Below, piece after piece: positions 24,337 through 33,899 of a stretch of DNA of 64,000 nucleotides. The stretch lies in contig JAACJM010000136.1 of assembly GCA_013368315.1 (NCBI GenBank), positions 152,859 to 216,858 of the forward strand. The letters are read 5' to 3'. The position numbers and the translations under genes are program-made. Origin of the DNA: Tetrapyrgos nigripes (taxonomy: Eukaryota > Basidiomycota > Agaricomycetes > Agaricales > Campanellaceae). How positions within the stretch are numbered: the first letter of the stretch is position 1; each line of letters starts with the position of its first letter. A model generated the notes under the pieces. That model did not search any database. It saw only the letters and a program-made list of their open reading frames with translations, and was not told the DNA's origin.

Positions 24337-26805
24337 ATGGAAATGCCGTGCTCAAGAGTCGCAAAAACAAAATCGCGAGTCGCGACACGCAACCGGCAGG
24401 ATAAACATGAAAAATTTTCCTTCCCAATCCTCGACATGGTAGGCCGTGCCAAGTCCCAGGCCGTCAAGAAGAACATCGCATCATATGAACTCTCGGAGCT
24501 GAAAAAGAAGGCAGTGCAGAGATACCTGGATGAGTTGGGAAAGCCCGGAGGAGAGAAGAAGCTAGGTCTTCGAGAAGTCTGCCGAGCCATCTCCGATGAC
24601 CACTTCGAGAGGACAGGACATCGCATTGCATTAAGCTCGACTACTCTTGCACGACATGTGAAAGGAGGCCAAACTATTACGGAATTCAATGCAACAAAAC
24701 ACCACCTTACACCCGAAGAACAACAAAAGATTGTTAATTTTGCTGTCGAGTGTGGAGACCGTGGGTTTCCCCTCAGTCCTCGTAGGATCAAGCAGCATGC
24801 TGAGCATATACTCAAGTGCAGGCTGGGGTCTCTAGCACCGGAGAAGGGTCTTGGGAAGGACTGGGCCACACGCTTTATCAACAAGCACCATGACGAGCTG
24901 GGGAGATATTGGTCTCGACCTCTCGATGACAAACGCGGTTGTGCTGTTAATCCGGTCACAAAGGAGGAATATTTTAATCTATTGAAAGGATGTCGCGAGA
25001 AGTACAATATACCAGATGAGTTGGTGTATGGTGCTGATGAGAGTGGGCTACAGACAGGGATAGGAAGCAAGGAATACGTTATAGGCAGGAAAGGGGCATC
25101 TATAGTACACCAGCAACGCAGTGGTGACCGAGAAAACATCACCGTGCTCCCTACAATTTGTGCTGATGGTACTTGTCTTGCTCCGGCAATCATCTTCAAG
25201 GGACAAGGCTACCAGACGAAATGGCTGCAAAATAATCCAATTGATGCAAGGTAATGTCAGCACCGTCAAGTGCACCAAATTAGAACTCACCACTTGCACA
25301 GGCTCTCATACTCGAAGAAGGGATACATTGAAGGAGAGATCGGAGTTGCATGGCTGGAAGACTTTGACAAACAGACCAAGGGCAAGGCAGCAGGTCGTGC
25401 TCGTCTGCTTCTGGTTGATGGACATGCGTCGCATTACACCCATGGCTTCCTCAAGTATGCCCGAGAAAATAATATCCATGTTCTCTGTTACCCCTCGCAC
25501 TCTACCCACGTTTATCAAGGCCTCGATGTAGTTCTCTTCAGCCCACTGAAGAAAGCTTGGAGCTCTGCCTGAGATGACTATGAACGGCGGGGTTACAAGG
25601 TCACAAAATCAAACTTCTTCGCAGTCTATGCAAAACCACATGTCGAAACGTTTACGTCAGACAACATCAAGGCAGCATTTTGAGAAACCGGCGTCGTACC
25701 TTTCAATCCTGACAAGATAACGGCCTCCATGATGGCAGCTAGTCTGGAGACAACAACTTCCAGTCGACGTACTATGCCTCTCGGCCTCACAGCCTCTGCG
25801 AAACATGTCTCAGGTCTCATCGCCAGCGAAATAAAGAAACACCAATCAGATGAAAACATACCTGCATCGGCCTCAGGTAGTGACTCTACAGCCACACCTT
25901 CCACTCCACCCATAAACACACAACCTCTTCCTACCACACCTGTTCGAGTAGCCCATACTGTTTCATGCCTTGCGTTATCGCCCTCTTTCGAATTTCTCAT
26001 ATCCACCCAGCCGCTACACTCCACCTCAGTCCCTCCTCCTTTGGTCACGACATTCATATCCCCAAACAAGCGTCGTTACGAGCAACTGCTGGCACAAGGG
26101 CCACAGACAGAGTACGAAGCTCAGCTCCAGGCCGCTGTTCAAGAACTTGAAAATGCCAATGCTGTGCAGAAAGGTGTCATGACGGGGCTTCAAGCACAGT
26201 CTGTCCTACAGGACCAGTGGGTGCAGAAGGTGCAGGGACAGTTGGAGGATCACAATGAAAACAAGACAAGGAAAAAGTCACAACGTCTACTAGCTGATGG
26301 CCGTGCCAGGATGCTGACAGATGATGAAATGTTCCGCCTCATTGAGGATGCTGAGAATGCAAGGTTAGCAGAGGAAAAGGAAGCAGAGGAACGGAAGGAG
26401 GGAGAAATGGCTTGGAAGGAAGAGATGGAGAAGTGGGACACAGAGGAAAAAAAGAGAACTGCGAAGAATGCCTTGAGGCTGGAAGATTATGAAAAGGAAG
26501 TGAAGAAGTGGATGGTGGAAAAAGACAATGCAAAATATGAAAAGCGACGGCCACGTTGGAAGAAACCTACCAAGCCCACCTCGAAGAATGATGGCCTCCT
26601 TCGAGCTACACCAAAACCCAAAAAATCTGACTTCGTCAAGTCAAAGACACGGACTCGGACCACTGGCCCTCCTTCTAATCAAGTGGCACCATCTCAGGCT
26701 CAGCAGAATAATGATGGAGGGAGTGAGGATAGTGATGATAGTGATGAAGGAGCAGATGTGAACGGCGACGTCAACGACAGTGATGGACACTCAGACGATG
26801 AATAA
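24337..26805 (+). pseudogene. Pogo-type DDE_1 transposase with two in-frame stops
   Basis: Transposase with an N-terminal helix-turn-helix region, then a CENP-B-like HTH (KDWATRFINKHHDELGRYWSR), then the DDE_1 catalytic domain. Catalytic acidic residues are visible in LVYGADESGL, in ARLLLVDGHASHYT and, after HSTHVYQ, in GLDVVLFSPLKKAW. One intron (about 25252-25302, GTAATG to TGCACAG) restores frame. Two TGA codons interrupt the frame after the catalytic core: 25570-25572 (after KKAWSSA) and 25681-25683 (within IKAAF-stop-ETGVVPFNPDKI). Sequence on both sides stays in frame and family-like, so each is a point change. The C-terminal 350 codons encode a coiled-coil (EERKEGEMAWKEEMEKW) and an acidic end. 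The start could also be 24436 (MVGRAKSQAV). The copy is probably non-functional unless stops are read through. Confidence 0.87.
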
Positions 26806-26857
26806 TCAATAGAACACCTTGTATTGAGTACTACAAATGGTTAGCTCTATTCAGTCG

Positions 26858-27362
26858 TCAGTTCGTATCCTCGTCCTCTTCGTCTTCAGTATCCTTGTCC
26901 TCTTCATCTTTAAGAGCCAATTTCCGGCTCACAAGTTCTACAAAGTTGAGAGCATCCCGCATGCTAGAGAGCTGCCTGTCCACTCCTCTTATTGTCCATG
27001 CGGTTTCCATCATTCGTTCTTTGTAATCACTGAATAGAAGATCGTGCAGAAGCTCTGCCCCTTCGATGAGGGTGATGGCGTGTCTGTAGCACTGATCACC
27101 ATGGGTTTCACGGACTGGACTAGGAGTGTCTGTAAAGGCAATGTAAGGAAGAGAACCGTAAATTGCATATAAGTTATAACATACCTGGATAAAATGGATA
27201 TTCAGGACTCGCAGAATGAGATGAGGTGCAAACACGTTTGCGTTCAGGGGTGGAGGGAACACTGCCGCCAGTACGTTTGGACATTGGTAGTGGCCAAGAT
27301 GTCAGTCCGCCTTTGGATCGCAATAGGCGAGATAATCGGATCTGCCCTAAAATGGGAATCAC
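26858..27362 (-). CDS. Second gene of the pogo-like element, unknown function
   Basis: Minus-strand gene wholly inside the element and convergent with the transposase, 53 bases past its stop. Exon 1 (27362, or the later ATG at 27284, MSKRTGGSVPSTPERKR) is basic and Ser/Pro-rich. It is joined by an intron of about 55 nt (GTATGT to TTTACAG) in exact phase (CCA G plus AC gives Pro-Asp) to exon 2. Exon 2 reads TPSPVRETHGDQCYRHAITL, a helical central part (MMETAWTIRGVDRQLSSMRDAL), and an acidic tail ending DTEDEEDEDTN. The product is about 145-170 residues. No domain is recognised. The basic N-terminus, helical middle and acidic C-terminus would suit a nuclear DNA- or transposase-binding accessory factor, but that is inference. 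No internal stop is seen, unlike the transposase. Confidence 0.65.
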
Positions 27363-27575
27363 AGCTGATGTGACAAGTGTCCCAAGGACTCAAATTCAGC
27401 CGATAAGAGGATTTCTTAATAGATTGTCTTCATCGGACACATTGTCCCTTCCAAATGCTTAGCAGTAGTAGTCAAAACTCATCTAGAGATATTTATCGTG
27501 GTGCTTGTCAACTTTGTTCGTCCGAAAACTCAGTCTCCTTCAATTCCGGACCTCTTCTAAATTTCGGTGTATCAA

Positions 27576-27592
27576 GGACCCATGGAACCCTG
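27576..27592 (-). repeat. Right terminal inverted repeat of the pogo-like element
   Basis: Reverse complement of the left repeat, followed by TA. Confidence 0.92.
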
Positions 27593-28610
27593 TAGAGACA
27601 AAGTAGGCGTGTGAAGCAATGGTAAGAGGTAAAAAGACTAAGGAAAGCGTAACCGACTGTGTAGGTACTTATAGTCCGGAATAATATAACTCCGTAATCC
27701 CGAGACTATCCGATGACCCGTTACACGAGAAGAATGCTAAACGCTGGCTTTGCACCACCACTAGATGAGGTTTTCTTTTCACACATACTATCTTTCGGGT
27801 AGTCTCGTGAAACCAGATTGACGATACCCACTATGTGTGTATGTAGTAGGCGGCAGGCGCTATGTGGATCGTTGAAGAAACACTCGGAATTCGTTGTTTG
27901 ATTGCGTCCAATTTGTCGAGGACAGTAGGAAATCTCCAACTTCAAGCCTCAGGTGTATGATCAGAATACGAGTTCAGCAAGCTGCGAGCGGTGCCACTAG
28001 ATTTCCCTTGTGGATTTACGACCTTCACGGATCCAGGATTCGCGCTAGTCTTCAAACACTTCAGGTTACTTCACGAAAATGACTGAATGAGCCAGACTCA
28101 CTGCGGAGCGAATATGCCAAAATAACTTCCTCGTTCTTAACCGGAAGGCCAGTTACTGGAAAAATGCAGAAGGGGCGGTACACTACTCGGTCGCGGTAGG
28201 ATGCAACGGGCAAAGTGCTGACTAATCCACCAAATTTTTCTGTTTTCAATGATTTCTCGAGTGCAAACAAGGTGGTCTAGTGGCCCCTACGAGCCCGTGG
28301 AACTGTACTGGTAACAATACTGGGCTCTCATACATCGACAGGCAAGCTAGACGCGATGACCCACCTTTTGGCTTGGAAGTTTGTTTACTGTTCCTCAGCA
28401 TAGCAACGGAATCTGAAAGAGTTGGGACAGAGGGGACGAGCTATCACTAGATTGCTCACGGGCGTGCTGGGGAGTAGATTGGTCTCGGTACATTAGGGCC
28501 AGGTATGCTTTCCGTCCACTACTTTCTAGCCGTACGCTCGTAATACTCTCACAGACACGACCTTTCGTATAAAAACCTGGTAAGATGCAAATTTTCTCTT
28601 CAGAGTTTCC
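27593..28610. other. Intergenic region upstream of HsbA copy 2
   Basis: No coding sequence recognised. A TATAAAAA box at about 28569 corresponds to the promoter of intact HsbA copy 1, but lies only about 40 bases from the coding part, against about 80 in copy 1. This suggests a deletion of leader sequence. Confidence 0.4.
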
Positions 28611-29373
28611 TTGCTTCGTGTCTTCACCTCCATCGTCATCATAGCAACTCTTGTTGTTCCCAGCTTCGTTAACGCTCAAGGGCACGCTCCTCAGAGTGCC
28701 AGTGCCATTGTGGAGTCCATTAGCGGTCCTGTCACCACCGACTTCCGGTTTCTTGGGACTCTGTTCGGCCAGCGTCAGCAGAACGCTACGTTCGTCCATG
28801 TAGGTTGTCTCAGATCATGAAGTTTAAAGTGCTTACCGCAGACTCGTTCCCTTTCTAGCAACTCGAGCACATCACTGTGCAATTATGCAACGGCATGCAC
28901 CACACTCAGAACTTGGCCGGGCATGTCACGGCATATACCCATGCGTTGCCTGACGGAACATTGAACTAATATAGTGTTCTCATCTCTATACAGGGGCGTC
29001 TCTCTTCCGCCGACAGTGAAGATGTCGTTCAGGCCATGATTTCAAGCAGGCCACCTATTCACGATGCTCTTCATAGAGTAATTGGTCATGCTACCGGATG
29101 GAACAAGAGACCTCTCATCAGGATGAGTCTCAACAAGATGCAACGATGCTTCTGGGATGCTGATGGAGCGTTGAATCGCATCTTGGCTGTAAGTGTGCAC
29201 CCTTCTTATTCCGCTACTGTAAGTTATTCTGACTTCAATCCTATCACTAGATGGAACGTTTGGAGGCCATTAACCGTATCACTGGCTGCACCAATGCGGA
29301 CTTTGCAGAGGCACTTGGGGCGTTGGAGACCACTGGAAGTGGTAATCACGGCACTGGCCATGGCGATCATTAA
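28611..29373 (+). pseudogene. HsbA-like secreted protein, copy 2, start codon lost
   Basis: Four exons parallel copy 1. Exon 1 reads LRVFTSIVIIATLVVPSFVNAQ followed by VESISGPVTTDF. Exon 2 begins QLEHITVQLCNGMHHTQ. Exon 3 reads RLSSADSEDVVQAM and continues helical. Exon 4 reads MERLEAINRITGCTNADF and ends in a Gly/His-rich tail (GSGNHGTGHGDH), TAA at 29373. The codon where copies 1 and 3 have ATG (before VRMF or VRVF) is TTG here, and the leader between TATA box and coding start is about 40 bases shorter. No in-frame ATG lies upstream. Introns, frame and stop are otherwise sound. Either the gene is freshly dead, it uses a non-AUG start, or an upstream first exon was missed. Confidence 0.6.
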
Positions 29374-30960
29374 GACCTGGCCGTCATTGAATTGTACTAG
29401 ACAACGTTGCAGAGATGAGTTGGTTGACCGTCGTTCTACGGATTTCATTAGTTTTGTTTGCTGTGCTACTGTCTTAGTTCTCGTTCTCGTCTTTCTCAGT
29501 TGCTAATTCTCGCTGTTATCCAATGTTCGAAGAGAGATCCGGTGTTCTACACGATATCGAGACGGACCAGAAGAGATGGATAGAAGAAGTTCAGTTTCAT
29601 TTCGTCCCGGCAGAGGACGGACTCGGAGTGCAGAAGTGGGGAAGGTGGAGGGAAAAACTCCAGGGGGACGGAGAAAAATAATTAAGGATATAGGGCCAGA
29701 AAATTTTTTAACACCTCCGACAGCTGAACCAACTAACACCCTCGTGGGAATATACTATATATAGAAGGTATTTGTAAGCACGTGTGCGCATTATCTGCCC
29801 AAATAAGTCACTTCAACCTCCCGCTACCGTCAAGCAAATTTCTGCTTTGCGCAAGCCCCACATTCCCATCTGTTGGAGGGATATGCGAGCCCTACACATG
29901 TCAAATTGTACTTTTTGAAAACATCAGTATCCAACCTTCAACTGTCTCATGACAGGGCTAGCACTCACAAATATTGTCTCACATTGGTCTCGCAGCCTTT
30001 TTTGGGCAAGCAATGTCATGGTTTTGAGGATCTGAGGCCTCTTCTTCACTTATTTGCTCTCCACAGATACATGTCATTGCTTTGTACACAGTATTAGTAC
30101 TTTTATTCACCTGTGGAAGCTCAGGCATGTTACTGGGAGTGTTCGACATGGCACTCAGTACCAGTACTTGCCCTTGCAGACTCAAATTTACCATCAAAAA
30201 TGGTACTGAAGTACTAGAATTTTCTGACATGAGAAAAATTTTTAAGAGGATCTTGGGCTGAACCCTGAACTAGCTGTATATCACTTGGGTAAATTTTCCC
30301 TCCCCCTTGGAAAAACTGAAAAGATGGATTGTGTTTGTCTGTGTTAGGATGTAAAGGTGTCATCGCCACTGTGGCTTTATCACTGTTGCTACGCTCTCAA
30401 GCTCTTAAAGTGGTCTTGACGGTCTTATCAAACTATACGAGGATAGCTATGACTTTGAGAAGGGTGACTATGGCTACTAAGCTAGATGGCTGCATTTTGT
30501 ATGAGCTAGTGTTTTCCGATTCGCAGTAAAAGAGAGCTACCATATTACAGAGATTGTGCCAAAGAGAAGCAAGTGTTTCCTTGAGAAAAATTGTCCCCAT
30601 TGCCCCCCGCCTTGTAACTTTCATTATACATCTCCACCGCCTACATCCTTGTCTTCTACAGTGACTGTTACTACGCTCTTAGGTTCTTAAGGTGGCCTTG
30701 AGAGACAGGCCTCCAAGGTTGAGTGCTGCCAGTGGGAGTGGGAATGGTGATAGCCGGATCTTGATGACGACGCAGGGGTTGCAGTGTAGCAAGAGGCAGA
30801 GGCAAGTGAGCGATGTTCAGAATCTCATTTGGCAGGTGATGAGCCCGGGGTTTCTACTGTAGCCTGGGTGCTATCATTCTTGTCCAGTCATATCTCAGAT
30901 GAAGCCCCTAGCAGCATTCAGATCCCTGATGTGAGACCATACATAACATGCACCACTTCC
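29374..30960. other. Gene-poor region with a possible transposon relic
   Basis: The minus strand at about 30010-30230 contains CICGEQISEEEASDP and then IACPKK; one base shift later it reads KKGCET. The spacing of cysteines and the GCET motif resemble the zinc-binding C-terminal fragments scattered through agaricomycete genomes, but the frame is broken and the identification is from memory. Nothing else is supportable here. Confidence 0.3.
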
Positions 30961-31011
30961 CAAGAGATTAGGAGGAGCATTAATGGTGGCTGCCCTGATA
31001 GCATACATGTC
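30961..31011 (+). repeat. Dispersed duplicate segment, copy A
   Basis: About 50 bases shared with 32341-32399: GATTAGGAGGAGCATTA, then GGTGGCTGCCCTGATAGCAT. Copy B has a short insertion of about 8 bases between the two blocks. Confidence 0.6.
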
Positions 31012-31114
31012 CCAGGGAAGTGGAGCCAGCCTAGATTAGAGAACGCAAAGAGAACGTAGTTGTGTCGAAAAGACTCGATGCGAGTGGGACGTGATGAGAG
31101 TTCAGGATGCGTTA

Positions 31115-31323
31115 CAGGGCTTTGCATAATTTTCTTCAGGTTGTGTCCACACGCACTTGTTTATTTGTATTTATGCCTATAAAAGGTAGCCATTTGTGAG
31201 AAGACTCCGGGCCAGATCCAACATGTCAGCTGTTGTCATTCCATGTGAGATTTGAATTAGATAACAAATACAAATAAACAAGTGCGTGTGGACGCAACCT
31301 GAAGAAAATTATGCAAAGCCCTG
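31115..31323. mobile_element. MITE with 54-bp inverted repeats and TA target duplication
   Basis: The arms begin CAGGGCTTTGCATAATTTTC and are almost identical over about 54 bases, ending near TTTATTTGTATTT. They are separated by about 100 bases without coding capacity. TA flanks both ends (31113-31114 and 31324-31325). The 209-bp size, TA duplication and CAGGG ends are those of a Tc1/mariner-type MITE. The pogo-like element at 23947 shares the CAGGG start but diverges from base 6, so it is a possible but unproven source of transposase. Confidence 0.88.
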
Positions 31324-31715
31324 TAGCGTGTGTATGAAAATATTCATATTGGCCCATGACCGGTGAGACTCGGCATCTCAACTGAATGACACACTCCCCC
31401 CCCCCCTCCCCTCATGGGAATCGGACAGATCTGAGGCCTCTTGTTCCTCCTGGACCCTCGCTGCATCCAGACTCCTTCCTATTCAATATTTTCTCCAATG
31501 CATGCACATCTGATTGCTTGTGGAAACTTGAATTACCCTCTGCAACGTCAGGCCAAGGTATCAAGAGTAGACGGATAACATATCCGAGCCATTGGCTGCA
31601 AATATTTGTCTTAGTCTCTTTCAAATTCCCATCCGAAGAGATGTATATGTAGACCACATACACCAATAGTGGGAAAACACGGAAATCAAGATCACTAATA
31701 GCCACTTGCCTGGTA

Positions 31716-31766
31716 CAAGCCTGGGGTTACTGCAAGCCTGGGGCTACTGCAAGCCTGGGGTTACTG
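31716..31766. repeat. Minisatellite, three 17-bp units
   Basis: CAAGCCTGGGGTTACTG repeated three times, the middle unit differing at one base (C for T), followed by a degenerate partial unit. Confidence 0.85.
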
Positions 31767-32340
31767 CAAGGAGTCACTACTGTACCTGTCTATTAGTAGT
31801 ACTTACCTCTTGATGGGATGCTCAAACTCGCAGATAACCGCTCAACTGTGGCTCAAGCACCAAGATCATGATTCTGATTTATGATGTGCTATTCTAAAGC
31901 ATGATTCAAGAACGTCTCAACCAGTGTGCAGATGATGGAAAGTAATTCACTGCTCCAAACCATTGGCCAGGCCAGGCTGTATTATTTTGAAAATTTTAGA
32001 GAGAGATTGGAAATGATATCTAGGCTCTCTGACCTAGCAGTTAAAGATGGAACAAGAATTTTTAAGCCGTGTGTTTGATCTGTTCCTTTTATGTATGCAA
32101 TGTGAAGGTTTGATATAGCTTGACTTTCGTAACTGTGAGGGCACACATCATGTATCATGTCAGAGTTTGGGTGTCTGTGATCCTGGTGTTCTTCCACATA
32201 ATTATGATCAAAAGTGTCTGCTGCCTCCAGGTTTAGGAAGCCCTTTCGGAATTCCAGCTTTTAGCGACAACGGCTGTGAGACATTGTTCAAGCTCCCGCA
32301 AAAGACACAGACCTATTGCTGAAGAGTATTCCGGCTGCGC

Positions 32341-32399
32341 CAAGTGATTAGGAGGAGCATTATAGCGTTAGTGGTGGCTGCCCTGATAGCATGCATGTC
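32341..32399 (+). repeat. Dispersed duplicate segment, copy B
   Basis: Second copy of the segment at 30961-31011, with a short internal insertion. Confidence 0.6.
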
Positions 32400-32660
32400 G
32401 CAACGCAGAGGGACTCAAGAAGGGTATTAGTTGCTGACATCAGGGACAGGGATAGCTTGGGGATAGCACTAACCAAGGTTACAGCCGCGATATCGGCAAC
32501 AGCTGTGAATTCTAGGAATTTCATTCCAAAAACAGAATCTGAACTATCACGGTAATACTGGCAATGTGTCGCATCGCATCCAGATTTCAAAGTCTCACAA
32601 GGTAAAGCCATACGAAAAAGATGAAGGAAATTTGATTGTTACATTCTGCTATATAGCTGT

Positions 32661-33499
32661 TCATTTGTATATGACAAAGAGAATGAAAAAGAAAATCAGC
32701 CAGCCAAGCAAGCATAACCAGAAAAATGTTTGCACATGCAAAACAACAAACATCCAACTCCGGGCCCAAGAATCAGACTTGACCAACTCACAAGCACAAA
32801 CACCATAAGCCCTGATAGCCTTTTGGAACCTGTTGTTGATATGACTAGCAAGAGCTTGCGCTGTGGTCTCACAACTTGGCTGTGGGATAAAGGAGGAGGA
32901 TTAACGACTCTGGCAGCATGATAAAACAACAGTGAAGAAAGCGTACGGAAGCGACGTTCTCCAATGCACTGGCAACACCCTGGTAAGCCATGTAAAGTTG
33001 TTCGAGAGTCTGCAGGAAAAAGGAGGCAAAGGCATGGAAGTCTCCAGCCCTGTTACTGGCAGTGGTAAGAGCTGAATCAAGGTCGGGAACAGTGCATTGG
33101 ATGGCTTGGATAATGGAATCAGTGTCTTGATCGTTGGCACACCCCTACGCAAATTAAAGTCGGACAACCATTCTATGGGATGCATATACGAGGACATACC
33201 CTGAGGCCTAAAGCCAAACCCCGGGTGGTTTGCATATCCACAATAACGGCCTCAGCAGTGCACCTGATTTGCTATAAGCAAGGAGCAGTACCCTGCACAG
33301 GAACGACTTACAACAAGCTCCAACCCATTATTGGCGTGTGTGTTAGTGATCTCTATATTGAGGGAATGAAGGTCTCTGGCAAAAGCATCGTTGATGGATT
33401 GAAGGAGGGTGGAGACGTCATTACTGGCAGCAGGGGCAGGGCCAAGGTGACAGTAACAAGAGAGGTAATGGTAAGGACAGAGGCAAAGACACGAACCAT
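32661..33499 (-). pseudogene. HsbA-like secreted protein, copy 3, frameshifted
   Basis: ATG at 33499 with a signal peptide start (MVRVFASVLTITSLVTVTLA). The frame then shifts within about 33431-33450, because the family-like continuation ASNDVSTLLQSINDAFARD lies in another frame. Exon 2 (CTAEAVIVDMQTT), exon 3 (DQDTDSIIQAIQCTVPDLDS, then FHAFASFFLQTLEQLYMAYQ) and exon 4 (PSCETTAQALASHINNRFQ) match copy 1 in order and spacing. The stop after the AYxx end of copy 1 is missing; the frame reads on to a TGA at 32661. A TATAAAAG box remains at 33605-33612. This is clearly a decayed paralogue. Confidence 0.72.
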
Positions 33500-33604
33500 G
33501 ATGTTGGACAAAGTAAGTTTACAAGGGTGAAAAGTAGAAGAGTTGAGATGGAAGATGTAAAAGCAAGAGACTAATTCTGAGGAAAGGGAGTGCATTTTGC
33601 CTGG

Positions 33605-33612
33605 CTTTTATA
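33605..33612 (-). promoter_or_regulatory. TATA box of HsbA copy 3
   Basis: TATAAAAG on the minus strand, about 105-110 bases before the ATG at 33499. Confidence 0.5.
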
Positions 33613-33899
33613 GGTTTGGTTGCCTCTAAAGCTGCAATAGGACTACTGGCATGCACTGAGGGACTCTGAGTCCATGCCTAGCGCACAAGGATTCTGTGAA
33701 AGTGAATGTTTGAGTGGGTTTGAGTGACTTCGATGTATCGGCTTGTGTGGGGTAAAGAAAGCTATTCCATTTCTTCTTGAAGGTATGTATCCTCAGCGGA
33801 TGGTGAGAATCCAGAGAAGCATCTGTGGTAGAAGATGCAAGTTTTGAAACGCCATGATTGGGAGGCTCCTGAAACGGTGTTACCACTACTGTCTGAGGA

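Larger units (their letters stand above)
23947..27592 (+). mobile_element. Complete pogo-like (Tc1/mariner superfamily) DNA transposon
   Basis: Both ends carry the 17-bp inverted repeat CAGGGTTCCATGGGTCC, at 23947-23963 and, reversed, 27576-27592. The match continues imperfectly for about 11 more bases to a shared ACACCG. Each end is flanked by TA (23945-23946 and 27593-27594), the target duplication of this superfamily. The element is 3646 bp. It contains a pogo-type transposase gene on the plus strand with two in-frame stop codons, and a second spliced gene of about 150 codons on the minus strand. Identical ends imply fairly recent movement, so the transposase damage is either recent or the copy was moved by a sister element. 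Confidence 0.9.
31326..32660. other. Gene-poor repeat-rich region
   Basis: No protein gene recognised. It contains a 17-bp minisatellite and the second copy of the 30.96 kb segment (32341-32399). Confidence 0.45.
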
